DNA of 64,000 nt from Phylloscopus collybita (taxonomy: Eukaryota > Chordata > Aves > Passeriformes > Phylloscopidae): assembly GCA_027886175.1 (NCBI GenBank), contig JAJNNQ010000010.1, positions 1,775,001 through 1,839,000 of the forward strand. The letters run 5' to 3'. The translations under genes were made by a program, and so were the position numbers. The notes under the pieces are model-generated. The model did not search any database. It was not told where the DNA came from and worked only from the letters and a program-made list of their open reading frames with translations. Every line of letters starts with the position of its first letter. The stretch's first letter is position 1. Below, one piece after another: positions 22,601 through 50,247 of this stretch.

Positions 22601-22731
22601 TGCCAATCACTCGGTTAGCAGGCGGAGAATGGGCTCCAGAAAGCATCACATACACCTTGGGAAAATAAATAATGCGGCTCCCAAACCACAGGCCTCTTTC
22701 ATCCAGACTTCTCCCCCATGGGGAGCATGGA

Positions 22732-23058
22732 AGTACCTAAAGGGGCCTAAAGGAAGGATGGAGGGGGACTTTTTGCAAGGGTGTGCAGTGATAGGAGAAG
22801 GTGGGAATGGCTTTAAGCTGAAAGAAAGTAGATTTAGATTGAATATTAGGAAGAAGTTGTTCCCTGTGAAGGTGGGGAAGCCCTGGCACACGTTCCCCAG
22901 AGAAGCTGTAGCTGCCCCAAGGAAGTGGGGAGGAAGTGTCCAAGGCCAGGCTGGACAGGCTTGGAGCACCCTGGGATAGTGGAAGGTGTCTCTGCCAAGG
23001 AAGGGGGATTGGAATGAGATGATCTTTATAGTGCCTTCCAATCAAACCATCCTAGGAT
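22732..23058 (+). mobile_element. CR1 LINE 3' fragment
   Basis: This is the longest CR1 copy in the window, in sense orientation. It includes the gggacttttt-caagggtgtg-cagtgatagg segment, the tattaggaagaagttgttcc segment and the 3' end (gtgccttccaatcaaaccat). It is 5'-truncated, as is usual for CR1. Confidence 0.93.
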
Positions 23059-25859
23059 TCAGTGAAGTCTCTATTTGTCTATAGCCAGAGCATCTTTTGG
23101 GAGCATCTCCCATTTGGGGAATAGTCTCCTTTATTAATTAGAGATCTGTCTGCTCTTCACAAGAGCTGAACCTCCCCCTTTTGTCCTCATCAGCTGAGGG
23201 ATCGAAAGAGAGAATCTGTCAGGCATTTCCCTCCAGACTGGCTTTTTTCAGCCCTCAAATTTTCTGCTTTTGACTTCTTTAAAAGAAGTAGAAGGTCATG
23301 TTAAATGAGCAGTGGTTTTAAGCCTGCCTGGGTCCTGACAGCTTTGGGAATTGAGCAAGTGTTGGTTTTTGCAGATCTCCTCCATGAAGAGATGACTTTG
23401 TGATGGCAGGTGATGCCAGAAAGGTGGATTCACAGGGTTTGGATTGCCTGATTCAAAGCATTCTTCAGGTCTCTGTGTAAAGAAAACAGGGTTAAAATAA
23501 ATTGCAACCTTTGCAAAGCAGGTGCGAGACATCAGTCCCTCAGCACAGCGGTTCTGCAAAGTGCTGAGCTTTCAGGATGCAAGGAATTTCTTGTGTAAAC
23601 ACTCTGTATTATTTATATGTGTTGTCAGTTTTACTAAGTTGGACTAGATATTAGCTGAAGACCTTCTATCTGACTGCAGGACAGCTCAGGCTGAGTGAGA
23701 AGGATGGAACAGACTGGGAAAGTAGAGATGTTTCTGTAGAAGCCCTTTTCAGTGCTTTTGGAAAGGGAGGAGTAGAGTGAGAGGTGTCTGAGATGATCAG
23801 GCACAGTGATCTTTGCTGGCTATTAGAGGTGACCACAATGGCAACTCCACCAAGGCTTCTGAGCTTGGAGGGCTTTGTTCTCCAGGGAAAGGAAAGATGT
23901 GTGGACAGGAGATGCTTCCTCAGACCACCAGGCTTCTAATAGCTGGAGTTGGAGAGATAACTGAGGGCATATTGATGCCTGTATTTGGACTGGAGGGCAG
24001 CACCTGCTGCAGGCTGAGTCTTTGCATGCTGATGGAGCACGTTATAAATAATAGAGCAAAACTGCTGACATTCAAGTCACATATTTCTCAAGGCAGTGAT
24101 ATGATGAAGGATCCAGGTATGACCACTTTGCATCTTTCATTGTTCCCATCCCTCCCTCAAGAGAGAGATTTGATTTTTACGCCTGTTGTAAATATGGACT
24201 TCCAAAAGGTCTAATTTAAAAGATGAAATCAAGTTCAATTTGGATTTAATTTAGACCTCTTTACACTTCAGTTCAACTGCTGTTTGGAAGGAATGGTTCC
24301 TTGTTATTGCTCATTAAATGTGGGACAGGTCATGTTTTACTGTCCTTTTTATGAGCCATTTACTGTGGCGGTGGCTTGGCCAGCAGTGTGATCCTTTAAT
24401 GACATTGTTTTTCTCTCTCTAAAAGACCTGAGCATTTTTCTTTGCAATGCAAATAACAAAGAGGTCTGGCATTTCCTGTCTAATGAAGCAATGAAACCTT
24501 TAAGCTTCAAAATTTCCTGAAAAACAAAATATATGCAGAGCATGGCAGGAGATAGGTTTGGGAAGTGCTTTTGTAGCTCTCAGTCCATCCAGCTGTGCCT
24601 CTGCAGCCCATGGAGTTCCACAGGTAAGCAGAGATCCATCTGCAGTCCATGAAAGAGCAGGAATTTTCCCAATCTGTTCCAGAACCTGTTGGTTATGAAT
24701 TACCCAAATTCTCTAAAATTTTTAATTATGCAAAGCATGATATTAAATCTAAAGCATGTGATTGCAGGGTAACTTTTAGCTAGCCCTGCATGTTATCTGT
24801 GTTGGAGTGTGAAGCTTATGGCAAGATTGTGGCACAGACTTTGGAGCACAAGACCAGGCTCTTCTACTGTAGTGGAGCACATGAGTATAGAAGTATCATG
24901 GGGAGGACAGGTGGGGACATCACCAGGGCTGGTTCTTGCTTCTCTGGTTTTTGTAGGTTCTTTAAACTCCTTCATGAGCAAACTTGAGAGAACTGAATTC
25001 CTGATTCCTGTCTGATGAAAGTGTGTTCCTTTAATTGCTCCTCCAGTAAAAATCCTCCCCTGCTTTGCCCCTCTGCTCAGATACCCTGACAGGTGCTAGG
25101 CCTGATTTAGAGCTGCCTTTGTCAGACAGTGTCTTAAAACACAAATCAATGAAACAATAGAAAGCAATAGCCTGATACTAATGAAACACATTGTAATTAG
25201 AGCTGGCTGGGAATTTTCCAGAGAAAACAGGAAAAAAGTGAATTCCCTGATACTGAACTATTTCACATGCCTCATATTCAGCACTTGGGGTGGGGGCAGC
25301 CCTTTTCAGTTGCCCTTTCAAGCCAAAGTAAATGAGATCTAACCACCAGCTCAAAGTTTAGGGCTCCTCAGCACTAAACTAGTGTGTGTTCAAGGGCTAA
25401 GGAATCAAAAATCCAGGGTTCTCTTATTTTCAGAAGCTACAAAAATCCATCAAGGGTTATCAGCTAAAGTGGTGTAACTTCTAGGTCAGGTAATCTGCCA
25501 CTCATAAATTGCTGGTGGCTGGGAAAGTGCATCAGGGAAGCACTGCAGTAGGCTGGGCTTCTTCCTGAAGCCTCTCCGTTGGAAATAGGCTATTGAGCTG
25601 CAAGAACCCAGGCAATGGCTCAGAGAAACTGAGATGATTTAGCTTGGTTTAACCACTCTGTTGAGCTGTGTTCTGGGTGCTTCGTCTTAATCTGAACAAA
25701 TGGTTGAAGCTTTCACTTTTCCTGTGGTGGTATTTTGGGTTTTTAAGCAGCAACAAAGAATGGTTTTGGGCAGACATGTAAATAAGGATCTGATCTCTGC
25801 AGAAGGCAGTTCTGATAAGAGCATCAGCTAAATCCCATTTACTTGGCAAATGGCACTAG

Positions 25860-33644
<7,785 letters not shown>

Positions 33645-36522
33645 TAGGTCCTGGTGCACTGGGCTCCAGCACTGCTGTGGAAATGGGAGTGGGAGACATG
33701 TTAAATTGCTTTCTGCATAGCTAAGAGCTGATGGGAAGGTGGCAGTGTTCTGAAGCAGATCTGTGGATTCAGTTTGGGCTTTGATAAACTAAAACACTGC
33801 TCCTGTACTGCTGGCTATGCCTTATAGTCTTACAGTTTGGTGCTGCATGACATCAGCATTTGATTTTGACTGTTGATGCAGGAACGCAGGAAAAGTGTCT
33901 CTTTTGCCCTGATCATCATTTGGGTATTTCTGGAAGGGCTAAATGTTGTTCCTGAAGCTGACAGGGACCACATTGACTCCTCAGTGGAGGAACTGTGCTT
34001 TAATGCCCAGACATTGACCTGCCTGGGTATGCAAATACATTAGAAATAATATTTGTGTGGAGCCTGACTTTCACTAAACTTTAGCCTTTTATCTCACCAG
34101 GGAAGAGTGTGTTCTCTGAGTACTAAATAACTGCATTTTCCTGTGAGGGGATGGGGATGTTTGTATGGAGGAAATGATGCACTTAGTGTGAAAATTACCA
34201 GTCGACAATGTAGTTTCTATGGAAATAGAATGAAAAAACACACGGCAAAATAATAGCACCTGTGTTGTAAACCTGATGTATTGGTAGAGGTTTGTACTCT
34301 GTGGTGTCATAGAGCTGCTCTCCATATTAACAAATGTGTCTCAGGAAAGCAACTACCCAGCCTCACTGGAGGGTCTGGACCCTCAGTTTAGACAGTTGGG
34401 AAGTGCTGTGCAGGCACCACAGCTTGTTCCTCAGGGGACAAGAGTGAGTATATTCTTCTGAGTGTCTATATAATGTGGCTTTTTGTTTTCTCGTTTGAGG
34501 GGTTTAAAAGCTTTGTTATGTGAGTGATGGAAGGATGTGTGATGCAAGAAGGATAAGGTGTGAGTGGTAATAAAATCATCTCAATCAGTGGAGGTTTTCT
34601 CCAAACTGGAAGTTTTTAGAGCTTCAGAAAACTTTGTATACACATACAGATGACACTCAGTTCAGGCCTGTGGTCTTCTAGTTCATGGCATGGCTTTCTG
34701 AAGCATGTCTGCCCTTTATGGTATGAACAGAGCAGAAGAGGTAGGAGGGAAATTAGTGCATCCCTTTTTACTGATGAGGAGGTGACATCGAAAGTGAAGA
34801 AGTCCTAATGGTCATTAAATCTATGGCAAGACTGACAGTGAATCCAGCTCTGTCTCACCCAGATGTCTTCCCTATGGAATCATTCCTCTTCACTTGAGGA
34901 GAGCAGGAGTTGGGTCTTTGGTCACGGTCACATCTCCTGGCCAGGTCCCTGTGCCTGGAGCTGTGCTACCCATGCGCATCAACTGCAACTTGGTGAACAT
35001 CTCTGTAATCGTTTTCTTATGGGAATCATTTAATGCAATTTAGCATCAGTCTTTTCCACAGCGAGCTGAATGATCAGATTACAGCATCTGGCACAGGCTG
35101 AGGGAGCTGAGCCCGTTCCTGGGGCTCAGCTGACACGTGGCATCTTCTCAAGCTATAGTAACGCGATTGTAAAGCTGAGCCCTCAGGCCGTCGTACTCGA
35201 CAGTGTTGAACTTTTGTCTTCTTTCACACTAGTCTTGGTCGACTCCAACCTCCAGCTCCAGGCAAGTGGCCATGCCTGGTGGTTTCCAAAGCTGTCAGTC
35301 TGGAAAATGCCCTCACTGGTGCAGCAGGGCTGGGAGCTCCATGGCGTGGAGGAGACACATCAACTCATCATTTTTTTCCTGAGCTTTTTCAAGTTTGCCC
35401 TTTGCTTTACTCTCATGGGCATGACTAAGTGCTGTAACCCACTTAGTTCCAGGCAGAATCAGTTTGTGGTTATGTCTTGGATTTATCAGTCTGTTGCACT
35501 TGGAAAATATTTGTCTCTGTAAAGAGGGATCTCGAATCTACTAGTAATGAAGCTACTAAACTACACTATGAGCTTTTTAATTAGATTACATGGCTTCCTA
35601 GAAAATTCATTTGGATTAAAACTCTGCTTGATATTGTCATAGAGGTCTGAATGCCCTCTAAGGGATTTTTAGGGAAAAAAAAGGAGTAAATCATCCCAAA
35701 ACATATCATGTGCTAATTGATTGCAAAATATGTCATTGGGAGCAACTTCATTTTTGTAAATTAGCACAGCCAAAAGGAAGGTCCAGACCTGCAGAAGATG
35801 GTGTGTTCAAGATGCTTGAGGCGCTGTGGGCAGCAGCACAAACCCACAGCCAATGGATCTGATGCTTCCCAAAGTTGTGAAGGGCCCTTGTGCATCTGCC
35901 TCACCCCACACTGTCTCTCATATGCAGTAACTGCAAATCCAAGGAGAGCAAACCTCATAAGGTGAGGGGACTCCAGAAACCCTTCATTGCTGGGATGCAG
36001 CTTCAGGACTGGATTCACTAGAGATTGGATGTGATTGCTGGTACAATATCAGACATTCACTTGCTAAGCAACTTCCAGGCTTTCAGCACAGTAAAATCAG
36101 CTTCACAGGCTGCATCCAATAAATATCTCATCCCTCGTGGTCCCTCAGATGTGAATTCCCATCACCTGATGTGTTGACGGTTTCTGGGCACATTAGCATT
36201 AAAGATCAGCCTTCTGCTGTGCCCTCTCCAGAGGTGGTTGTTATGTTTTGAAAATGCCAGCTGTGTGGGAACAAAATAGCCAATCGATGATTAGCAAAAA
36301 ATCAAAAGCAGTTCTGGGATAGCGGATAATTGTTAATGAAAAATGCATGAAGGCTCAGGCATAGGGAATTGTGGGCTTTTCCATTAAAAGCTGTGAATAA
36401 AAATGACTGAAGGAGCTGATGATGGGGCTGCCTTGCCATGCAGTCCCTGGGCTGGGGATGCAGCCGATTGCTGTCAGGGTGATGCTGTGCTGAGCCAAGC
36501 TCTCTGAGGGCGAAGCTGATGG

Positions 36523-36554
36523 AGCCTTTTGGCCTTTTGGCCTTTTGGCCTTTG
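36523..36554 (+). repeat. Four-copy 8-base tandem repeat
   Basis: The unit ggcctttt is repeated about four times, the first copy with one mismatch. Confidence 0.9.
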
Positions 36555-36773
36555 GTGGAGCCATCCCTGTGTCCAGCAGTGGCAGAGTCTGTCCCTCTGT
36601 GCTGTTCAGAGATGCCCATGTTGCCCCTGGAGTGATTCTGATTGATCATGATCCAAATGCCTGAGAGGTGAAAGGGGAATTTCTAACAAAATTCCCATCT
36701 AGCATCACCAGCCCATCCCAGAAGTGGAGTACTGCTGCAGGAGGAGGGTGTGTTTACTGGCCAAGTTGGGCTT

Positions 36774-36792
36774 GTGTAAAATTATTTTACAC
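36774..36792 (+). repeat. Perfect inverted repeat
   Basis: Eight-base arms (gtgtaaaa and ttttacac) flank a 3-base loop. The segment gggcttgtgtaaa is repeated directly just after it. Confidence 0.85.
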
Positions 36793-39700
36793 ATGGGCTT
36801 GTGTAAAGTTATGTTTCTACGTTATTACTTCAAAACTTACAAGGAAGCATCAAATAGTCCCCAAATTACCTGTGAAAGGTTTATTGCTTTTCTTCCTTTG
36901 ACCCAATCAGGTTCAGGGGTGTTATTTTCAGCCTGGAAGTGTATCACACTGTGGGGTTTATATTGCCATAATAGCAAGGAACAAAGGCCAACTTCTTCAG
37001 AGAAGGCAGGCTCTCTAAATATTGATTTTCCAAGAAGATTATATTTACAAATTGTAATTAAGGGACTTCATTTGTTCCACTGGAAAAAGGCTTTGTTAGA
37101 ATTTGGGCTCAGGTGGCATTCACTCTGCTTGGTGACCTTTGTAAATTCTTCTTCGCTGGTTTGCACTTGGTTTAGTGCTCTGGAAATGTCTCACTTCCAG
37201 GGCCATGAATGTTCAAGGTTCATCAGGGGAAATATTCCTTCATAAATAAACATCAGGACAACTTTGCTCTCTTGCACTTCTCGTGCTGTTAAATCCCAGT
37301 GCAGAAACAGAGAGGGGGCCTTCAAGCACAAACATCCCAGCACTTGGGACCAGACAGCCCTTCTGGTACCAAACCCAGGGAAACCAGGGCCTGTTATTCA
37401 TAAGGTGGCTTTTTTTCTGTAAACTCTACATTAGCTGGATGTGGAAAGGTGCAGATGGGTTTGTACATCCCTTCGTGGTGCACACTCCCCACAAACACTT
37501 CAATTTATACGGGTTTGGACCACATAAGGGAGGACAGGGAAGCCTGCAGTTCCTTATGCCGTGAGTTTACAGACGGTTGTGACTGAGGGAAGGGTGCTCT
37601 CTAGCAAATCATATTTCAGTTCCCAGAAGCATGACAAATAAGTACATGGAGGATGGGGATGTGAACCTGCTGCTCCTGATTTAAGCATAATTTATGGGTT
37701 TGACTTTGGAAGACACATGGAAATGGCCTTTGCAAGGAGGATTTCTGCACACGTGCACAAAGCCCTCTAAACACTGGGGAATCAGCGTGATCCCTGCACC
37801 AAGCAGGGATCCTGTGCTGGGCTCACACAGCCATATCCCACAAAAAGGACCTGCAGCAGCCCTGGATCAGCCAATGGCAACAGGCATCAGTCTCTCCTTC
37901 TCATGTGGCTGCGATTATTTTGCTACCAAGTTGCCTGTGTAATTCCTCTGTGTGCTGCTTCACTGAGCTGCTCTTGAAGTGCATCGAGTCTGGAGTTTAA
38001 GTGTTTGTTCCAACTGTTGCACACAGCAAAATCTATCAGCAGAGAATGGTCCTTACACAGGAGGCTTTGAGGCAGGACTGAGCCCATAGTGGTGCAGCCT
38101 AAAATTAGTCTCCCCTGTATTAGGCTGGGTCTTTTTCTTCACCAGTATCTGTGCTGCTTGCTTGGGAAAAAAGTCTGGGGAATGTTCCATTTAGCAGCAG
38201 AGAGCTCTCCCAGGTGTCTGCATTTGCAGTCCTACCAATACAGGCTCTGCCCTCCCTTCCAGTAGCTTTTCCTGAGATGTTTTGTGCAGAGATGTTTTGC
38301 TGAGTGTCACTTTTCAAGCTTTGCACTTTATTTTCAGCCTGTATGAGGCAACCTTCAGAATAAAGGCATTTCTGCACAGATGGGGGCAAAGGCTCCTTCC
38401 CAGCGCAGCGCTGGCCAGCAGGCCAGGAACAGATCATTCAGTGCAGCACAGAGCAGGGATGGGGCATCTGAATGTGGCACTGGTGGTTTTCTGTGTCTGC
38501 TGGCACTCGGAATGCTGTCCCTGCTAGCCACAGCCTGCTCTCTGCATTAATTTCATCACACTCCCTCCTTTGTGCGCCTGTGCGCGCGCAGGCTGAAGCC
38601 CTCCCAGATGGGCCCCTCTTCTTTGTGCTGCTGAATCGATGAAGAGGCTTCCTTCAGTTCGCAGACTTTTTCAGAGGAGCCTTTGGAAAGCCGATCTCCG
38701 GTCACCGGCCTGGACCCCTGACCCAAGCCAGATCAGTCATCCTGATTGCCTGTGAGCTGGGAAGACAGCTTGGGAATACTGCGACTTTCGAACAGAGGCC
38801 TCTCGTTTCAGCTCAGCCGGGTGTGAATCTGCAGCGGCTCCTCTCCCCACTTCCATCAATGCCTGTCAGGGCATTGTGTGGAGATGTGATGGAGCCCTCG
38901 GCTCGCCGAGCGGCTCTGGTGACCAGCAGAAAGCCTTCTGGCATCTCGCCTCGTCTGACGTGCTTGCGGCGCTGCCAGTCTGGCACTCACGGGAAAGTTT
39001 TCCAGCAGCAGATGTCCCAAAGTGACAGATTTTTTTCGTGTTGACGGGAGGAAATAAAAGGACACTGCATATTTCAGATGGTTGACGCACAGGGACGCTC
39101 TGCGCCTTCTCACAAGGCAACTACAGATTTTCCTTTTGTTTGAGCTTTCTTTAAAAAAAAGACAAAAAGCAGCAAAACCTGGGGCTGAACACTGGCCCTG
39201 CTCCACCACATCCTCGATGTGCTGGGAGTTGATTCTCATGGAGCTGGAGTTTAGATGCTGGGCATTCTGTTCACCAGCTTCTCCATGCTCTCACAGCCAA
39301 AAATCCAGCTGATTTAGTGTCCCATTGCCTGCTTATCATTCTAGATAATGTGGGCTCCAGGTAAGCCAAGACTCTCATTGCACAGCACAGCACATCCAAA
39401 CACAGCCAAGGACATCTCAATGAAAAAGAACTTTCTGAAGCCTGAAGCAAGTTTCCAGCTATGTGCTGGAAACATTGACTTTGCAGAAAATACTGTATTT
39501 ATTTCTTTTGACTTGACTGTGCATGACAGAGACTCTGCTCAGCTCCAGGTCCCAGTGGCCAAGTGCCATCCTTCCAGGACCACTGGCATCCTGCACATCA
39601 TCTGTGTCCCACATGAGGAGCTTTGCTCACCCCCAAATCCTCCCAGGAGAGAGAAGTCTGGCTCCAGAATCACAGGGCTGCCATCGGGCTCCTTGCACTG

Positions 39701-41968
39701 CTTTTCAGCGTAGCTCCCCTCTTCCTTCCTCCACATCTTTTCCTCTCTCTAAGCAAAGCAAGTAAATGCACCTGGAGGCAGCGGAGCCTAAATACTCTTT
39801 GGTCCAGATCTGCTTTGTGCTTGGGAAGCTTAAGGCTGCTCTTGACCCATGTGCCAGGCCTGCCTGGCTGCTCTGGGTGCCCAGATGCACAGCAGCCACA
39901 TGGAAATAATCCCTTCATTGACGGGGCAGAAGGAAGTGCTGCTGCTGCTCCTTCCACACATCTGCTTTGTGCACGGGCTGGGAGTGCAGCTCTCGGGTGG
40001 CGTAATCCTGCCTTCTGCCATCTGTCCTCACAGGAGTAGTCAGCCCTTGTTGACACAGCTGAGCCACACATTGGCTCCTTCCTCCCTGCGCCCTCTCCCA
40101 GCTCTGCCTTTCTCCTTCCATTTAATCAGATACGTTGAGCCCGTGGCTATGAGAGGAGCTTAGGGCTGATTCTTGAAAATCACCATATCAGCTGAAACCA
40201 TCACATTTGATATTCCATTTACAATGTTTCCAAGGAAACAAAGGCACAGGACATAAATAGATGACTGTTAAACATTTGCTCACTCACCATGGCCCCTGAT
40301 AATTTGCAAGGCAGAAATAGGAATGTTAAATCAACAGCAATAATAAATTTTAATATAGGGAGACCAATATTTTGCTGCAATTAGAAGAAGCATTTCTTCT
40401 GACATACAGGCAGTGGCAGGTTATTTATCATTCCCAGCTCCAATGTTTAATTTTTCATTTACATAAAAGGCAGCTTTGATTGTGATTCCCAAAAAGCTGT
40501 GAAGTGCCCCCTGCATCAGCAGGGATGCTTGGGATTTACTCATGTACAGTCAAGTTCCAGGTCCACCTAAAATTCACTGCAGGAGAAGAAAGTAATTCAT
40601 TTCTCCTTAGAAACAAGTAGTGGATGTGGATTTCATTAGGTTTGGTCACCTTTTACAGAAAAGTAAGAAAAAAGCTCATGTGAGCTCCTGAGGTTTTTCT
40701 GAGCATGTCCTGTGTGTGAGAACACCCTCCCAGGACCAAAGGCACTGTAGGCAGATTTTACCATAACCTGAGCTGCTGCCTCACATCTGCAGTGTCAAAT
40801 CTGCCTTTCCAGCTCCAGCTCAGAGCTGTACCCAGTGGTGACAGTGACCATCCCATGCCTTAGAAGGGAGATATGCTTGGTATTTATTTATTTATTTGGA
40901 AGGCCTTGTGTCTGATGGATTCACATTGAATCGTGTTGTTCCTGGCTTGGCTTTGAGTGGAACTGTCATTGACAGGTCCCTGTTTGTGAGCAGATGTTAT
41001 TAAGAAAAGCTGCTTTGCACGTTCAAATGGCAAGACAGAGCTGTGGCACACAATTATTTCAGAGTCAGTATTCACTGGTGTTGTTTTGAAGATACTGGGT
41101 GGTACAACCTTTGAGCTGGTCCTGAACTTGCTGCAGCTGTCCACACCCATTGCTGCAGAAAGGACCTCCAGTTCATGTGGCCACATGTACCAGGACTCTG
41201 GTTGTCCATGTGCAGAGATGGGCACCATGCTCAAGAATGTGCTCATTTGGGAGGCTGGTACATGGGTGGCTTTTTCCCCTGCTTTAGGGATGTTTTCCAG
41301 GATAGCCAGGACCTGTCCTTTCCTAGATGGTGAAAACAGCATCTAAACCTGATATGGAAACCCCCAAGAGCAGGCTGGAAGAACTGCTCTGGTTGTTTCT
41401 CTGGAAGACAGCAAGCTTTGATGCACCAGCATCAAAAATACACTCAGAGGTTCTGCAGACAAAACCTGTGACTTGTTCATAAGCTTTTGCTTTTGCCTCA
41501 TGGTGATGGTGTTTCTGGAAGTGCAGAAGCGGAAGCTGAGGCTATAACCCTGGTGGATAAATCAGCTAATCCCAGTGTTACCCTAAGACAGCTCTAATGT
41601 GCTATAATGCAATTAGAGTATCACCAGAGGGCTTTCTGGCTGTGTTTGATTAGACTTGGCTTAGCAGCCATGTGCAGTGCCTGGATGGGTCTCACTGGTG
41701 TGTACTGGAGCTAAGCCAGTTATAGCTGTTTTGGGTGTGTGGATGCACTTGCCACAGAGCTGGCTCTGTGGTGTGGCTTGCATCTTCCTGAATCCACACC
41801 TTTAGATCCTGCTGGTCCTTGTCCCACCCTGTGTCCATTCTGGCTATACTTGAACCACAATATCTACAGGTTGAGACAGATAATCTGCCCAGTCACAGGT
41901 CCCAGGGAACAGCACATCCACCTCCTGGACTTTTCCTTCCCCAAAAGCACCAGCCCACAGCTTCCTAA

Positions 41969-47721
<5,753 letters not shown>

Positions 47722-47910
47722 TCCCAGCCATGCCATCCCTCTTTATTAAAGTCATTAACAGCACCACCGTGCAGGCGACGTGGGAGCCCTCCATCAAACT
47801 GGGCCAGCACGAAGGCTTCAAGCTGTATTACCGCAAGGTCCACCTCTCCCAGTACACAGGTCCAGTGCTCCTGGCCAGCAACGTCACAGCCTACAACATT
47901 ACCCACCTGG
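47722..47910 (+). CDS. IGDCC3: IGDCC3 exon, first half of FN3 domain 2
   Basis: The exon is 189 bases and symmetric (phase 1), with acceptor AG at 47720-47721 and donor GT at 47911-47912. It reads PAMPSLFIKVINSTTVQATW, with the FN3 tryptophan at visible residue 405, then LGQHEGFKLYYRK. Three N-glycosylation sequons are visible (NST, NVT, NIT), which fits an extracellular, membrane-near domain. The GFKLYYRK stretch is FN3 strand C. Confidence 0.95.
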
Positions 47911-48166
47911 GTGAGTATGGTGACACCTTCATCCATGTCCCCTCCTCACCCTGTCGTGATTAGCAGGAGAGAACTCGAATGTGTAGCCCAACCCCTAAGT
48001 GCTGCAGCTCTCCCCCAGGTTTTGTGGGCGCATTCCCAGCAACAGGTACTTGTTTGCAGCATCTTGTGTGTATTTGGTAAGATGTCCTTTTCCCAAATGA
48101 GCATCAGTGGGGGAGACAAGGCTCATGGTTACACCTGACCTGTCCCTCTTGTGTCCCCCCGGGCAG

Positions 48167-48271
48167 ATGCGTCGGTGGTGTATGAAGTCAAGCTCCTCGC
48201 CTACAACCAGCACGGGGACGGAAACTCCACTGTCCGCTTCGTGTCCCTGAGGGAAACTGTGGAGAGGACAG
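48167..48271 (+). CDS. IGDCC3: IGDCC3 exon, second half of FN3 domain 2
   Basis: The exon is 105 bases and symmetric (phase 1), with acceptor AG at 48165-48166 and donor GT at 48272-48273. It reads ASVVYEVKLLAYNQHGDGNS and then TVRFVSLRETVERT. YEVKLLAYNQHGDGN is the F and G strand region of FN3 and is nearly the same as I recall for mammalian IGDCC3. It contains one sequon (NST). The intron before it is only 256 bases. Confidence 0.96.
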
Positions 48272-49399
<1,128 letters not shown>

Positions 49400-49614
49400 T
49401 AGGGATGCTCCTGCCACTGCTCACAAGAGGTGGTGGTCCCTGCTACTGTGGGTGTGCTCACCTGAGTCTCACATCCCCAGTGCAATGTTGGACTTTATAG
49501 GATGGATTGAAGGATGAAGGAATGTAGCACTGGGATAAGACAGATGCCAGCCTGAGGGAAGGAACAGAGGATGAACCACCTCTCACTCTCACATTCCATC
49601 TCTTTATTTTTCAG

Positions 49615-49822
49615 GCTGCTGATGTGCAAAAACGTGCAGGAGCAGCTGTCAACCCCTCAGATCCCCCGGAGCCAGCGGAGTGCCACGGGCCTTGTCCTGA
49701 ACGGGGCCACTCGTAGGGAGAGGGATGACCGGGACTTGAACGGAAAGCAGCTGGATATGAACGAGCTGGAGAGGTTATTCCCAGCATCCCCGTCCCAGGA
49801 GCAGCAGGAGAAGGGACTAACG
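49615..49822 (+). CDS. IGDCC3: IGDCC3 exon, proximal cytoplasmic tail
   Basis: The exon is 208 bases, with acceptor AG at 49613-49614 and donor GT at 49823-49824 (gtaagt). It completes a split Arg and encodes LLMCKNVQEQLSTPQIPRSQ followed by a charged, arginine-rich segment and the acidic-hydrophobic motif LDMNELERLFP. It leaves in phase 0. No enzymatic domain is present; IGDCC3-type tails are short and lack the recognised P1-P3 motifs of DCC and neogenin as far as I can see. The frame stays open through the following intron. Confidence 0.94.
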
Positions 49823-49908
49823 GTAAGTCAAGCAGGATGGGAGCACACCTGGCTGTGCATCAGGGAGCTGTCACTGTCACTGCATTGTCCCCTTCTCTCT
49901 CTCTCCAG

Positions 49909-50073
49909 TCGGCTCACAGCCTGTCAGCCTCCCAAGATGAAACCCAGATCTCCACACTCCCTCTGGATGAGTTCAGCATCATTGAGGAGCAGCCAGACCC
50001 CATCCCAAAACCCCCCCATGGCAGCAGTGCTGCTGCTCCGGCTCCCGACCACGGTCCTGCCAATGAAGGATAA
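49909..50073 (+). CDS. IGDCC3: IGDCC3 terminal coding exon
   Basis: The final coding segment is 165 bases including the stop codon TAA at 50071-50073, with acceptor AG at 49907-49908 after a long CT-rich tract. It encodes 54 residues starting SAHSLSASQDETQISTLPLD, then an acidic stretch (EFSIIEEQPD) and a Pro/Ala-rich end (PIPKPPHG). The ETQISTLPL stretch resembles ETQLSVLPL that I recall from the human tail, which supports the chosen frame over the competing frame that reads to 50101. Confidence 0.93.
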   Translation, partial: SAHSLSASQDETQISTLPLDEFSIIEEQPDPIPKPPHGSSAAAPAPDHGPANEG

Positions 50074-50211
50074 AACTGCCAAGACTCAAAGCCTCTTGTA
50101 GAAGTTACCAGAAACCAAACCTATGGCTGGTGATGTCTTTACGAGTTGTCAATCTCAGGTCAATTGAAGATTTCTACGGTCTGATTGTTATTTTTTTGTT
50201 TTGCTTTATTT

Positions 50212-50247
50212 TTATATATATATATAAATATATATATATATGTATAC
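50212..50247 (+). repeat. (TA)n tract in the 3' UTR
   Basis: TA repeats follow a T-rich run shortly after the stop codon. In RNA this tract can pair with itself. Confidence 0.9.

Noticed and set aside
22646..23045. Minus-strand open frames of 102 and 131 residues
   Set aside because: They lie opposite a sense CR1 copy and do not encode the CR1 proteins; they are shadows.
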